Assembly (NCBI RefSeq): GCF_023283825.1 | Contig: NZ_JAKILD010000013.1 | Location: 62,001 to 126,000 of the forward strand | Source of the DNA: Shewanella olleyana | GTDB lineage: Bacteria > Pseudomonadota > Gammaproteobacteria > Enterobacterales > Shewanellaceae | Length of the DNA stretch: 64,000 bases | Direction of reading: 5' to 3' | Part shown: positions 1 through 9,318 of the stretch, piece after piece | Numbering within the stretch: the first letter of the stretch is position 1 | Layout: every line of letters starts with the position of its first letter | Notes under the pieces: model-generated | What the model was told of the DNA's origin: nothing | Databases searched by the model: none | The model's input: the letters and a program-made list of their open reading frames with translations, nothing else | Program-made: the position numbers and the translations under genes

Positions 1-351
1 AGCCTGTTTTATTGGCAACCAACCTAATTCAGCTTGTGGTAGCGCGAGTAACTTGGCACCGAGTGTCGATGCCAATAGTTGTGCGCCTAAACAAATCCCG
101 ATAATAGGCATGTTTGCGTGTACAGCTTGCTTAATCAACACTATTTCTGCCTGCATCCACCTTGGGTTTTCTACCACATCCATAGGGCCGCCTAAAATGA
201 TTAGCCCATCGACATTCGTCAAATTTGGTAACTCATTATTTGGCGCCATAAAATGAATTAATTGGTGACCATAAATATTTGCCCAATCGGTTATTCGTCC
301 AGCCCCTTCAGCTGTGTGATGCTGAATGACGGCTAAGGTGAGTTTTTGCAT
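1..351 (-). CDS. Type 1 glutamine amidotransferase (GMP synthase-like), 3' end cut by window edge
   Basis: The first 117 codons are present; the C-terminal part with the His-Glu pair lies outside the window. The class I amidotransferase fold is recognisable from an N-terminal IQHHTAEGAGR stretch, an oxyanion-type ILGGPMD motif and the nucleophile elbow GICLGAQLLA with the catalytic Cys at about residue 87. Such stand-alone proteins hydrolyse glutamine or act as GMP synthase-like enzymes; the acceptor cannot be told from this fragment. The ATG is preceded by GGAAGA about 9 bases upstream. The exported-protein gene upstream ends only 16 bases before this start, so the two are probably one transcript. 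Confidence 0.85.
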   Translation of the reverse strand, partial: MQKLTLAVIQHHTAEGAGRITDWANIYGHQLIHFMAPNNELPNLTNVDGLIILGGPMDVVENPRWMQAEIVLIKQAVHANMPIIGICLGAQLLASTLGAKLLALPQAELGWLPIKQA

Positions 352-367
352 TCGCTTTATCTTCCTA

Positions 368-1081
368 TTATTGCAACTCGGCCGTTTCAAGATAGATTTC
401 GATAAGCTGTTGAGGTGCTAGAGATAAGTTTTTTGCTAACTCATCCTTGCTTGGATGTAACTTGCCTTTTAGAGGCACAGTCACTTGAGATACCTTGTCA
501 AATTGATGATTCAACACTCGTAAAAGGTGATCAGCCTCTGGGCGGTTTTCAATTAATTTGACTAAAAACTGATGCTGACTTTGAGGGTTGGCACTAATGA
601 CTTGATACGTCGCATTAGCAGCTTTATTTTGCTCAGTTAGCATATTGAGTTCAGAGAAAATGATGATGTTATCAATGATAACTTCTTGATCGGTGAACCG
701 GCTTATTCCACCGCGCTCAAAATGTCCTTCCACAACATCAACCTGTAATTTTGTAAGTTCGTTATCTTGCGATGGATGCAAACGCATTAAATCAAATGGT
801 TTCGGTACTATGGTCCATAACTGATTCGCTTGGTTTGACTGCTGAGTTAGCTTTTGTTTTACCGTTTTATCAATATCGGGATCACTAAAGTGAAATTGCA
901 TCACCATTTGCACATTATGTGGTTTATGGTACATGGGCAAATGTGATGCAAATAAACCATCATCGCCACCAAATATGGTCATGCCATGGGTACCAAAGTG
1001 AGTCTTATTTGCTTGTAAAGGCGAAGAGAAAAGAGTGATGATTGTAATAAAGAGAGTGGTAATAAACGCGGGTTTGAACAT
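368..1081 (-). CDS. Exported protein of unknown function
   Basis: A 237-residue protein with a clear Sec signal peptide: a basic start, a hydrophobic run (FITTLFITIITLF) and a likely cleavage after SPLQA near residue 24. The mature part opens with a His- and Gly-rich segment (THFGTHGMTIFGGDDG) followed by a soluble mixed domain without cysteines or membrane segments. I do not recognise the family. AGGAG stands 8 bases before the ATG. It is the first gene of a two-gene unit with the amidotransferase, which it meets with a 16-base gap, and is divergent from the S9 peptidase gene. Periplasmic location is inferred from the signal peptide only. Confidence 0.75.
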   Translation of the reverse strand: MFKPAFITTLFITIITLFSSPLQANKTHFGTHGMTIFGGDDGLFASHLPMYHKPHNVQMVMQFHFSDPDIDKTVKQKLTQQSNQANQLWTIVPKPFDLMRLHPSQDNELTKLQVDVVEGHFERGGISRFTDQEVIIDNIIIFSELNMLTEQNKAANATYQVISANPQSQHQFLVKLIENRPEADHLLRVLNHQFDKVSQVTVPLKGKLHPSKDELAKNLSLAPQQLIEIYLETAELQ

Positions 1082-1530
1082 TGTCGGCTCCTATCTGGAA
1101 ATTAGTCAGATGGGGCCGTCCCCTTATGAATATCTATTGGAGTAAAGCACTGGATAGTCATTTAACCAATAAACTGAGGTCGTCCTCGAAAACTATTTTA
1201 CTACAATCGGCTAACAATTCGAAGCCATAGAATTTGATAGATGAACTGACTGTTTATTGAACAAGTTATGGTGTTAGTCTCTGTATTGTTAGTGATTGAT
1301 AATAATCGACAAACTAACTATTGAATCTTGAAACCAAAGGCTGCAATATTCGTCATAACATATTTTTATGTCAGGAATCACTTGCCCAAGGAATAGGGAA
1401 GCTTAATTACACCTTTCATGTAATCTGTTTTACCTCTTCCTTGGATACCTTTTTAACAATTAGCATTACATTTTTAAGGATAAAACTATCTCTAGTGGTA
1501 TCACTAGCTGATAGCTTTCAAGGAGTCACC
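1082..1530. other. Divergent intergenic region between exported protein and S9 peptidase
   Basis: About 450 bases separate two divergent starts and must carry both promoters. An open frame runs upstream from the S9 peptidase gene through this stretch, but it has no ribosome site and no protein-like composition; a perfect AAGGAG occurs only just before the downstream ATG. No repeat, RNA gene or recognisable operator was seen. Confidence 0.4.
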
Positions 1531-3447
1531 ATGAAGTACATCAAGTTGATGGTATGGGGAGTGTCATTGTGCATTTCAAATTCCATTCTCGCCGCCTCTG
1601 TTGAGGATTATTCCCGCCATAGCGATTATTACAATGTCAAAATATCACCTGATGGTAAACACTTAGCGGTGTTGGTGAATGATGAAGGTAAAAAGAAACT
1701 AGCGTTTTTACGTACTGATAATTTTGAGCTTACTTTTGCTTTAAATTCAAATAATAATGGTCAACCTGCTGATTATTATTGGGTTAACAATGAACGAGTC
1801 ATTGTCCAAGTGGTTCAAAGTCGAGGCTTTTTAGAGCAACCGATTAATATGGGCGAAATATTTGGCGTTAATTACGATGGCTCAAAGCGCAAAATGATTT
1901 TCGGCTACCGCTCGCAAGGTGGAATTGTGTATTCCGGCTCTGGTGGTTTTTTAATTGATAAGCTTGCAGGTGATAAAAAGCATGTGTTAATCACAAAGCA
2001 ATCTTTTAGTCGAGATGGTGATGTTTTACCTGAAGTGGTTAGGCTTAATGTTTATACAGGTAAAGAGCGCCGAGTTAAACGGGCGCCAATTTCTTATAGT
2101 CAGTTTTTAGTCGATAACGATGGCGTGCCAAGGTTTGTGGTTGGTGCAGATAAGAATGCTAAGACTAAAATTTTCTATCGTGAAGGCAAAGGTGAAGATT
2201 GGCAGCCATTTGATCAGCAAATTGATGGTGAGTTCACGCCGTTAGCATTTTCCAGTGATAATCAGTCGGTGTACGCATTAAAAACAGATCCTGAAAAACC
2301 GAAAGGCTTATACCGTTATGACTTAAAAACCAGCACAGAAACCTTTTTATACCGCAGTGAGATTGCCGATCCTACTTATGCGATTAAATCTGATTTAAAT
2401 GAAGTGTATGGTTTGAGGTTAGATGAAGATTACTCAAGCTATATTTTTATCAAACCAGATACGCAGGAAGCAAAATTACATAAAGCATTAATTCAAGCCT
2501 TTAATGGCGACAGCGTGGAAATCACCAGTAAAACTCAAGACGGAAAGCAAATGGTGGTGCATGTTTCCAGCGATCGTAATCCTGGTTCGTTTTATTTATT
2601 CGATACTGAAACCATGAATGCGCGCTTTTTATTAGCTAGTCAGTCTTGGATTAAAAAAGAGCAGCAAGCATCTACCGAACCTTTTCGGCTCAAAACACCA
2701 GACGGTTTAGTGCTTAACGGCTATTTGACCTTGCCTATTGGCAAAAAAGAGAATTTACCGACAGTCGTGCTGCCTCATGGCGGACCACATGCTCGAGATT
2801 ACTGGAGTTATGATCCTCAAGTGCAAATGCTTGCAAATGCTGGTTATGCGGTGCTTAAAGTGAACTTTAGAGGCTCCGACGGCTATGGTGAAAGCTTTAT
2901 GGAAGCGGGTTACGGCCAATGGGGAACAGGCATACAGGATGATATTACTTTAGCACTGAATTATGCCATTCAAACCGGTGTGACCGATAAAGATAGAGTG
3001 TGTATTTTTGGAGCGAGCTTCGGCGGTTACAGTGCCTTGCAAAGTGCAATTCGACAGCCAGATATGTACCAATGTGCTATTGGTTATGTGGGCGTTTATG
3101 ATTTGCCTATGATGTTTGATGAAGGTGATATCAAAACTATTAAATGGGGTGATGCGTATTTAGATAAGACATTAGGGACCGATAAAGCTGAGCGTATCGC
3201 ACAGTCTCCTGCGCGCAATGTTGATAAGCTTAAAGCACCAGTGTTAATTATTCACGGTAAAGACGATCAGCGTGCCCATTTTGAGCATGCGCTAGCGCTT
3301 AAAGATGCCTTAGATAAAAAAGGCCACCCTTATGAATGGCTAGTGAAAGACAAAGAGGGTCATGGTTTCTATAACGAAGATAATATTCTAGAAGCAAATA
3401 AAGCTATTTTATCATTCTTAGATAAATATATTGGTGCAAAAAATTAG
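1531..3447 (+). CDS. S9 family prolyl oligopeptidase-type peptidase, exported
   Basis: A 638-residue serine peptidase with a Sec signal peptide (MKYIKLMVWGVSLCISNSILA), an N-terminal beta-propeller-like region and a C-terminal alpha/beta hydrolase domain. The catalytic triad is visible: Ser at about residue 496 in GASFGGYS, Asp about 579 in HGKDDQ, His about 611 in KEGHGF. The HGGPHARD stretch before it forms the oxyanion region. Family members cleave short peptides after Pro or Ala, and here the enzyme would act in the periplasm. The open frame extends 210 bases further upstream, but AAGGAG at 1520-1525 and the signal peptide fix the start here. The gene is followed by a strong hairpin terminator. 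Confidence 0.92.
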   Translation: MKYIKLMVWGVSLCISNSILAASVEDYSRHSDYYNVKISPDGKHLAVLVNDEGKKKLAFLRTDNFELTFALNSNNNGQPADYYWVNNERVIVQVVQSRGFLEQPINMGEIFGVNYDGSKRKMIFGYRSQGGIVYSGSGGFLIDKLAGDKKHVLITKQSFSRDGDVLPEVVRLNVYTGKERRVKRAPISYSQFLVDNDGVPRFVVGADKNAKTKIFYREGKGEDWQPFDQQIDGEFTPLAFSSDNQSVYALKTDPEKPKGLYRYDLKTSTETFLYRSEIADPTYAIKSDLNEVYGLRLDEDYSSYIFIKPDTQEAKLHKALIQAFNGDSVEITSKTQDGKQMVVHVSSDRNPGSFYLFDTETMNARFLLASQSWIKKEQQASTEPFRLKTPDGLVLNGYLTLPIGKKENLPTVVLPHGGPHARDYWSYDPQVQMLANAGYAVLKVNFRGSDGYGESFMEAGYGQWGTGIQDDITLALNYAIQTGVTDKDRVCIFGASFGGYSALQSAIRQPDMYQCAIGYVGVYDLPMMFDEGDIKTIKWGDAYLDKTLGTDKAERIAQSPARNVDKLKAPVLIIHGKDDQRAHFEHALALKDALDKKGHPYEWLVKDKEGHGFYNEDNILEANKAILSFLDKYIGAKN

Positions 3448-3501
3448 ACTTTAGTACAACTGTCAAATTTAAATTTTTCATCAGTTAAAAAGTGGTAATA
3501 A

Positions 3502-3550
3502 AAAGCCCTATGCGATAGTTGATGAATCATCAGCTATCGCATAGGGCTTT
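3502..3550. terminator. Bidirectional intrinsic terminator
   Basis: A 17-bp perfect inverted repeat (AAAGCCCTATGCGATAG and its complement) with an inner TGATGA/TCATCA pairing lies between the convergent S9 peptidase and gor genes. A-rich and T-rich flanks suit termination in both directions. Confidence 0.85.
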
Positions 3551-3566
3551 GTTGAATTGTTATTTA

Positions 3567-4922
3567 CTATCTCATGGTAACAAACTCTTCAGCGCCAGTT
3601 GGGTGAATAGCCACAACTGCATCAAAGTCAGCTTTTGTTGCGCCCATTTTCATCGCGACGCCAAAGCCTTGGAGGATTTCATCCATACCAAAACCAATAC
3701 CGTGAATACCCACTACCACTTCGTTTTCGCCTGCGCAAATCAACTTCATTTTGCATGCTTCACGATGAGCAGTAATAGCAGTGTACATAGAGGTAAACCC
3801 TGATTTGTACACTGTAATGTTATCTTCGCCATATTGCTCAATCGCTTCTGGCTCAGTTAAGCCCATAGTGCCGATTGGTGGGTGACTGAATACCACGGTT
3901 GGAATTACACTGTAATCCATTTTCGCATTTGGCATATTGCCAAATAGACGCTCTGATAATAAACGACCTGCTTTAACAGCAACAGGAGTCAGCTCTACGC
4001 CGCCTTCCATAATATCGCCAACACAGTAAATACCTTTAGCTGTGGTGTTTTGCTGCTCGTCAGTCACCACATAGCCTTTAGCATTTAGTTGAACATCGGT
4101 ATTTTCTAAACCGATGTTACCAGTAGATGGAGAGCGACCAATGGCCCAAATTAAGCTGTCGACAGTGATGCTCTCACCATTTTCAAGTTCTAGTGTTAGG
4201 CTGTCATCTGCATTTTTAATCACGGCTTTAGGAATGCTGTGGGTGTGCAATGTTGGTCCATTGATTTCCATGGCTTCAACTAAAGTGTCAGTTAAAATTG
4301 GATCAAAGTTACGTAGCGGAGCATGTTTACGCACTAATAGGTGGGTTTCGCTACCTAAAGCATGCAAAACACCCGCGAGTTCTACTGCAATGTAGCCTGC
4401 GCCGACAACAGCAACTCGTTTAGGTTGCTCGCGTAGAGCAAAGAAACCATCTGAATCGATACCATATTCAGCACCTGGAATATTTGGAATCGTTGGTGCG
4501 CCGCCTGTGGCGATAAGGATATGGTCTGCAGTGTAGTGTTCACCGTCGACTTCAATGGTATTACCGTCAACAAACTTACCGTAACCGTTAAGTAGGGTGA
4601 CATTGTTGCTTGCAAAACCACGGCCATAAGCATCATGAATGCGACCAATGTAGGCTTCGCGGTTATCAACTAAAGTGTTCCAGTTGAAGTTATTTACGGT
4701 GACGTCAAAGCCATAATCTTTAGCAAATAGGTGCATTGCTTCAGCAACATGAGCGCCATACCACATGACTTTTTTCGGTACACAGCCGACATTTACACAC
4801 GTTCCGCCAACATGTTTTGCTTCAATAACCAAAACCTTTGCACCACGCATTGCTGCACGGTTACCAGATGCGATACCACCACTACCTGCACCTAGGCAGA
4901 TATAGTCAAAATGTTGAGCCAT
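3567..4922 (-). CDS. gor: Glutathione-disulfide reductase
   Basis: A 451-residue class I pyridine nucleotide-disulfide oxidoreductase, the same length as E. coli Gor. The FAD dinucleotide motif is GAGSGG near residue 11, and the redox disulfide is GGTCVNVGC with Cys42 and Cys47. The NADPH-selecting arginines are in VRKHAPLR, and the C-terminal [12 protein letters not shown] supplies the His-Glu base pair for the partner subunit. It reduces oxidised glutathione with NADPH in the cytoplasm. The gene stands alone, with its own promoter region upstream and sharing a terminator with the convergent peptidase gene. The identification is firm because both the redox and the cofactor-specificity motifs match. 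Confidence 0.97.
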   Translation of the reverse strand: MAQHFDYICLGAGSGGIASGNRAAMRGAKVLVIEAKHVGGTCVNVGCVPKKVMWYGAHVAEAMHLFAKDYGFDVTVNNFNWNTLVDNREAYIGRIHDAYGRGFASNNVTLLNGYGKFVDGNTIEVDGEHYTADHILIATGGAPTIPNIPGAEYGIDSDGFFALREQPKRVAVVGAGYIAVELAGVLHALGSETHLLVRKHAPLRNFDPILTDTLVEAMEINGPTLHTHSIPKAVIKNADDSLTLELENGESITVDSLIWAIGRSPSTGNIGLENTDVQLNAKGYVVTDEQQNTTAKGIYCVGDIMEGGVELTPVAVKAGRLLSERLFGNMPNAKMDYSVIPTVVFSHPPIGTMGLTEPEAIEQYGEDNITVYKSGFTSMYTAITAHREACKMKLICAGENEVVVGIHGIGFGMDEILQGFGVAMKMGATKADFDAVVAIHPTGAEEFVTMR

Positions 4923-5116
4923 GTTAACCCTCTCTATGTGTTACTTCTGCCAAGCTTATTTCAATAAAAGCCTGACTTTAATAAGCGTTTATGTGAGTTC
5001 GATAGATTTTATTGCAGCCATTGTAGGGGGGAATCCAATTACAAGCTAGTTTCAAAGACCGTAATAAATTGTAATTTATTGCAACGGTTTTAATTGGCTG
5101 GAATAGGAAATTTACG

Positions 5117-5683
5117 CTAACGCTTATATTGGCAGCTCGAACGCTCAGCTTGTGTGGGACCTGTTGTTGAGCAGCTCATGCAATCCCACTCTGTTTGGCG
5201 GTGACCTAATTCTGTTTGATGATGTATCGCTTGCTGTAGATCAATGTGTTTTTTCAAATAACGGATCCGATTGGCCAACCAGCGACAACTTGGGTCATTG
5301 GCGGTAGCCATTTTCGTATTGCTGTTCTTGGTTTTTGATACTGAGTTTGAGGGTGATAACTGTGCGGTTTGCGGTCTATCTAACTGCATTTCGTCGGCTG
5401 AATATTCGAATGCATTTTGTGATTGTGAAGGGGTGATGGCCTTGCCTTGATTATCTTGTGCGCCGTCATTCCCCAGTGAACTTTGTTGAGGTTCCTCTGA
5501 TTTGTGGGATTTTTTATGTTGGATGAGTTGAGTAAATTCAGAAGCTTGAACGGGTGGGGTTGCTAACATGAAAATAATGGTTAGTAGCAGAGATAATAAT
5601 CGTGTTTGTAAGTTGGTTGATTCGAACAGATGATTATTTAACCAATAGATAAATTGCGGGTAAACCCCTTGAGGTTGTTTCAT
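5117..5683 (-). CDS. Hypothetical membrane-anchored or exported protein with Cys-containing C-terminus
   Basis: A 188-residue protein of unknown family. A hydrophobic segment (LLSLLLTIIFMLA) at about residues 27-45 ends in PVQASE, which could be a long signal peptide or a single anchor. The middle is rich in Gln, Ser and Asn and looks disordered; the C-terminal 60 residues contain four Cys (one in CRWLANRIRYLKKH, two in CMSC, one in SSCQYKR), suggesting a small disulfide or metal-bound domain. Two in-frame ATGs lie 6 bases apart; AAGGA abuts the first and is correctly spaced for the second, so the second is chosen. No operon partner is evident. Confidence 0.6.
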   Translation of the reverse strand: MKQPQGVYPQFIYWLNNHLFESTNLQTRLLSLLLTIIFMLATPPVQASEFTQLIQHKKSHKSEEPQQSSLGNDGAQDNQGKAITPSQSQNAFEYSADEMQLDRPQTAQLSPSNSVSKTKNSNTKMATANDPSCRWLANRIRYLKKHIDLQQAIHHQTELGHRQTEWDCMSCSTTGPTQAERSSCQYKR

Positions 5684-5792
5684 CAGCATTCCTTTGCTTT
5701 AGTCAGTTTTTACCATTCAATTGGTAAGACTCACATAGCTTAGAAGGGAATACTGATATTTGCCACAAAGTTAGAGAACGGAGTTATTGAAT

Positions 5793-6518
5793 TTAAAAGC
5801 TCCAACTTAAATAAATACCGCCATAGCTTTCATCTAAACTGCCAGTGTAACCATCCATCTCAGCTTCCTTTTTAATGTCAGCCATGGCAATTACATGGCT
5901 AAAGTGGGCACTAATAGCCATATTACTGCTTAGGGCGTAACTGGCTTCAACGCCCATTTGAAAGTGGTTGGCGCCATCATGTTCTTCTGTAGCGTACTGA
6001 AAATCAAACCCTTGAGTAATGTATGGGGTTATTGAAAATTGTTCGGTTAATTGCCAAGGGCTATGTAGGCTGACTTCGACAAAATATCCACCCGCTTCGG
6101 TAGCATAAGTATATGCAACAGATGGGATTAACCAATCCACACCGGTGTAGGCTATTTCTGCAAAAAATTCATTATCTGAGCCGCGTTCGTCGCCATAAAA
6201 TTCAAGGCGTTGATAACCCACAATAGTTTCTAAATTATCATGTAGGTTTAAAGCGTACTCTAAGCCAAAGTTCCATTCGGTGTAGTGTTCGCTATCTCCA
6301 CGAACAACAGCTGCATAAGAGGTAAAATCGCCACTTGATACCGATGCCGCACCAAGATAAACACCGCCATCAGCTAAATTATTTCGACCTTCTGAGATAT
6401 ATTTTGAGTCCCAACCTAAATCAATACCAAACTCAACACCTTCGGCATGGACTTGGTTAGATAGCATCGCTGAAACGCTGATTAATGATAAAAACAGCAG
6501 GATGAAATTTGTTTTCAT
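5793..6518 (-). CDS. TorF family putative porin (Gcw_chp)
   Basis: A 241-residue outer membrane beta-barrel protein. A Sec signal peptide ends at VHAEG, followed by the family's typical opening (FGIDLGWDSKYISEGRN), alternating aromatic strands, and a terminal Phe (YLSWSF) as expected for outer membrane insertion. Members of this family are small porin-like proteins of marine and aquatic gammaproteobacteria; the substrate is unknown. The frame extends 18 codons further, but the signal peptide starts at MKTNF. A Fur-box-like sequence lies about 60-80 bases upstream, so iron regulation is possible but unproven. Confidence 0.85.
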   Translation of the reverse strand: MKTNFILLFLSLISVSAMLSNQVHAEGVEFGIDLGWDSKYISEGRNNLADGGVYLGAASVSSGDFTSYAAVVRGDSEHYTEWNFGLEYALNLHDNLETIVGYQRLEFYGDERGSDNEFFAEIAYTGVDWLIPSVAYTYATEAGGYFVEVSLHSPWQLTEQFSITPYITQGFDFQYATEEHDGANHFQMGVEASYALSSNMAISAHFSHVIAMADIKKEAEMDGYTGSLDESYGGIYLSWSF

Positions 6519-6579
6519 ATCATTGATTTCTCTCATAAGGTCATAAAGATGTTGTAAGACTACATGATTCAAAGTAATT

Positions 6580-6598
6580 GGTAATGAGAATGAATTGG
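6580..6598. promoter_or_regulatory. Possible Fur box upstream of the TorF-type porin gene
   Basis: GGTAATGAGAATGAATTGG matches 12 of 19 positions of the classical Fur consensus and includes three GATAAT-like hexamers. This is a borderline score in an A+T-rich region, so the call is weak. Confidence 0.3.
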
Positions 6599-6861
6599 AT
6601 TTGCGATCAAGTTGTCAATAACAGTTATGTAAATAGCATGTAAATAGGATTGTGCAGTGAGTCACGTTTTTTAAGGTTATTTTAAGGTAGTGGTTTGGTG
6701 GGTGACTTGGGTAGGGACGCTAAAGTATATTAAGACTGATGATTTGCTTCATTGTTTGCTTACTATTCTGGCCTCAATCTGCAGCAGACTTGAATTCGTT
6801 AGCGTGAGCCCTTATTAATACAGTTAAGGCAATTATTACCCTATTTCCCGAGGAATCACCT

Positions 6862-8916
6862 ATGAGCAACACATTGCTAGATAATCCTTTGCTTGAACAG
6901 AGCGAACTGCCGCAGTTTTCGAAGATTAAAGCTGAGCATATTCAGCCAGCAGTTGAACACGCTATCGCACAATGTCGCAGTAAAATCGATCAAGTATTAG
7001 CAGATAACAGCACATACTCATGGGAAAATTTAATCGAACCGCTTGAAGAGGTGGATGATCAATTAAGTAAAATCTGGTCACCAGTCTCACATATGAATTC
7101 AGTGACGAGTACTGATGAATGGCGCGAGGCCCATGATGCTTGCTTACCTTTATTATCAGAGTACGGCACCTTTGTCGGTCAGCACCAAGGGCTTTATCAA
7201 GCTTATAAATCGATTCAGGAATCAGCAGAGTTCGAGCAACTCACCACAGCGCAACAAACCTTATTGACTCAGAGTTTACGCGACTTCGAATTATCAGGTA
7301 TTGGCTTAAACGATGAACAAAAAGTCCGTTACGGTGAAATCGTTAAACGTTTATCTGAATTAACCAGCAACTTTTCAAACCAACTGTTAGACGCCACCCA
7401 AGCTTGGTCTAAGTTAATTACTGACGAATCACAGTTATCAGGCTTACCTGAATCGGCTATCGCTGCAGCAAAAGCGATGGCTGAAGCGAAAGAGCTTGAA
7501 GGCTACCTATTTACCCTAGATTTCCCGTCTTATTTACCTGTGATGACCTACAGCGATAACCGCGAGTTACGCGAAGAATGTTACCGGGCATTCGTAACTC
7601 GTGCATCAGATCAAGGTCCAAATGCTGGCGAATTTGATAACAGTGCCAACATGGACGAAATTTTAGCGTTACGTCATGAGCTGGCGCAGTTATTAGGTTT
7701 TGATAGCTATGCTGATAAATCGTTAGCGACCAAAATGGCCAATGATCCTAGCCAAGTATTATCATTTCTAAATGAGTTAGCACTTCGCTCAAAAGAGCAA
7801 GGCAAGGCAGAACTTGCTGAACTTAAAGCATTTGCTAAAGAGCACTTTGATGTTACTGAAATGGCCTCATGGGATTTAAGTTTTTATGCTGAAAAATTAC
7901 AGCAGCATAAATATGAAGTATCACAAGAATTATTACGTCCATACTTCCCTGAAGACAAAGTCTTATCAGGCTTGTTCTACACAGTATCGCGCTTATTCGG
8001 TTTAAGTATCGAAGAGCAACAAGGCTTTGATAAGTGGCACGATGATGTGCGCTTCTTCCACATTTATGACGCTGAAAAAGTGCATCGTGGTAGCTTCTAT
8101 CTTGATTTATATGCCCGCACAGGTAAACGCGGCGGAGCATGGATGGACGACTGTCGTGGTCGCCGTGTAACCAGTTCTGGGCTGCAAAAACCAGTGGCTT
8201 ATTTAACCTGTAACTTTAATGGCCCAGTTGATGGTAAACCTGCATTGTTTACCCATGATGAAGTGACCACTCTGTTTCATGAATTTGGCCATGGTATTCA
8301 CCATATGTTGACTCAAATTGAAGTCGGCGGTGTTGCTGGCATTAACGGTGTGCCTTGGGATGCGGTTGAGCTTCCAAGTCAGTTTATGGAAAACTGGTGC
8401 TGGCAAGAAGAAGCCTTAGCTGAAATCTCGGGTCACTTTGAAACGGGTGAAGCCTTACCAAAAGCACTGCTTGATAAAATGCTCGCTGCAAAGAACTTCC
8501 AGTCAGGCATGATGATGCTGCGCCAACTTGAGTTCTCACTGTTTGATTTCAGAATGCACCATGAGTTTGATGCTGAAAAAGGTGCTGATATTCAAGGCAT
8601 TCTTGATGAAGTACGTGGCCAAGTTGCCGTTAATGTTCCACCATCGTTTAACCGTTTTCAACATGGTTTCGCTCATATTTTTGCTGGTGGTTATGCTGCA
8701 GGTTATTACAGCTACAAATGGGCTGAAGTATTATCTGCAGATGCGTTTTCACGCTTTGAAGGTGAAGGTATCTTTAACCCTGAAACTGGTAAAAGCTTCT
8801 TAAACAACATCCTTGAAATGGGGGGCAGTGAAGAGCCAATGACTTTATTTGTGCGCTTTATGGGCCGTGAGCCGAATACCGATGCATTATTACGTCATTC
8901 AGGTATTAATGCCTGA
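6862..8916 (+). CDS. prlC: Oligopeptidase A (M3 family zinc metallopeptidase)
   Basis: A 684-residue M3 peptidase, close in length to E. coli OpdA/PrlC (680). The zinc site HEFGH is at residues 473-477 in a THDEVTTLFHEFGHGIHH context; the third ligand Glu follows in the WDAVELPSQFMENW segment. The C-terminal HIFAGGYAAGYYSYKWAEVLSADAF region carries the conserved Tyr/His residues that bind the substrate carbonyl. It degrades short peptides in the cytoplasm, including cleaved signal peptides. GAGG precedes the ATG. The gene is monocistronic and followed by a hairpin terminator. In many gammaproteobacteria rsmJ follows prlC, but here rsmJ is about 17 kb away. Confidence 0.96.
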   Translation: MSNTLLDNPLLEQSELPQFSKIKAEHIQPAVEHAIAQCRSKIDQVLADNSTYSWENLIEPLEEVDDQLSKIWSPVSHMNSVTSTDEWREAHDACLPLLSEYGTFVGQHQGLYQAYKSIQESAEFEQLTTAQQTLLTQSLRDFELSGIGLNDEQKVRYGEIVKRLSELTSNFSNQLLDATQAWSKLITDESQLSGLPESAIAAAKAMAEAKELEGYLFTLDFPSYLPVMTYSDNRELREECYRAFVTRASDQGPNAGEFDNSANMDEILALRHELAQLLGFDSYADKSLATKMANDPSQVLSFLNELALRSKEQGKAELAELKAFAKEHFDVTEMASWDLSFYAEKLQQHKYEVSQELLRPYFPEDKVLSGLFYTVSRLFGLSIEEQQGFDKWHDDVRFFHIYDAEKVHRGSFYLDLYARTGKRGGAWMDDCRGRRVTSSGLQKPVAYLTCNFNGPVDGKPALFTHDEVTTLFHEFGHGIHHMLTQIEVGGVAGINGVPWDAVELPSQFMENWCWQEEALAEISGHFETGEALPKALLDKMLAAKNFQSGMMMLRQLEFSLFDFRMHHEFDAEKGADIQGILDEVRGQVAVNVPPSFNRFQHGFAHIFAGGYAAGYYSYKWAEVLSADAFSRFEGEGIFNPETGKSFLNNILEMGGSEEPMTLFVRFMGREPNTDALLRHSGINA

Positions 8917-8970
8917 GTTCAAATAAAATCAATAAGTGATTGCTTTTTAAAAGTAAAACAATAAAATCAA

Positions 8971-9015
8971 AAGGCACTCTAAGTTATATACAGTAACTTC
9001 AAGGGTGTCTTTTTT
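8971..9015 (+). terminator. Intrinsic terminator after prlC
   Basis: AAGGCACTC pairs with GGGTGTCTT, with an inner AAGTTA/TAACTT helix, followed by a T-run (TCTTTTTTG). It lies about 55 bases after the prlC stop. Confidence 0.75.
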
Positions 9016-9081
9016 GTTTTTACCTTGTCAGGATTAGTTGTTTTATAAGATGAACTTATTAAAACACCAAAGTTACATTAC

Positions 9082-9279
9082 TAACCTGAACCCGGGATAA
9101 GAAGTTAGTTAAACTGTTGAATTATTACATGTTTGCTTTCAATCTTATTCTAGATAGATATTTTTGCTTAGAACAAGGCAAATTTGTGCGTCAATAGCAG
9201 GCCTATTGCAAACAAATTTAACGCCGTTATCAGTAAAAATAACCTCTAGAAAGTAAGTTGTTATCCCGAGCTCAGGTTA
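9082..9279. repeat. Palindromic repeat element with 19-bp terminal inverted repeats (copy 1)
   Basis: The ends TAACCTGAACCCGGGATAA (9082-9100) and TTATCCCGAGCTCAGGTTA (9261-9279) are inverted copies matching at 17 of 19 positions. The interior carries GCTTAGAACAAGGCA, an inner palindromic arm around AATAGCAGGCCTATT, then AACGCCGTTAT and an AAATAACC tail. The same order of blocks recurs near 34.5 kb, which shows that this is a dispersed non-coding family. It has no coding capacity and resembles a MITE-like or REP-like unit. Confidence 0.75.
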
Positions 9280-9318
9280 ACTACGTCATAGACAGCATAA
9301 CTTGAACGGATTCGTATT

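Noticed and set aside
3519-3803. Plus-strand open frame at the end of gor
   Set aside because: It begins inside the terminator hairpin and is antisense to the gor C-terminus; gor is certain.
5061-5080. AATAAAT-TGTA-ATTTATT palindrome downstream of the hypothetical gene
   Set aside because: Pure A+T symmetry in an A+T-rich gap is common by chance; no T-run or further structure supports a terminator or operator.
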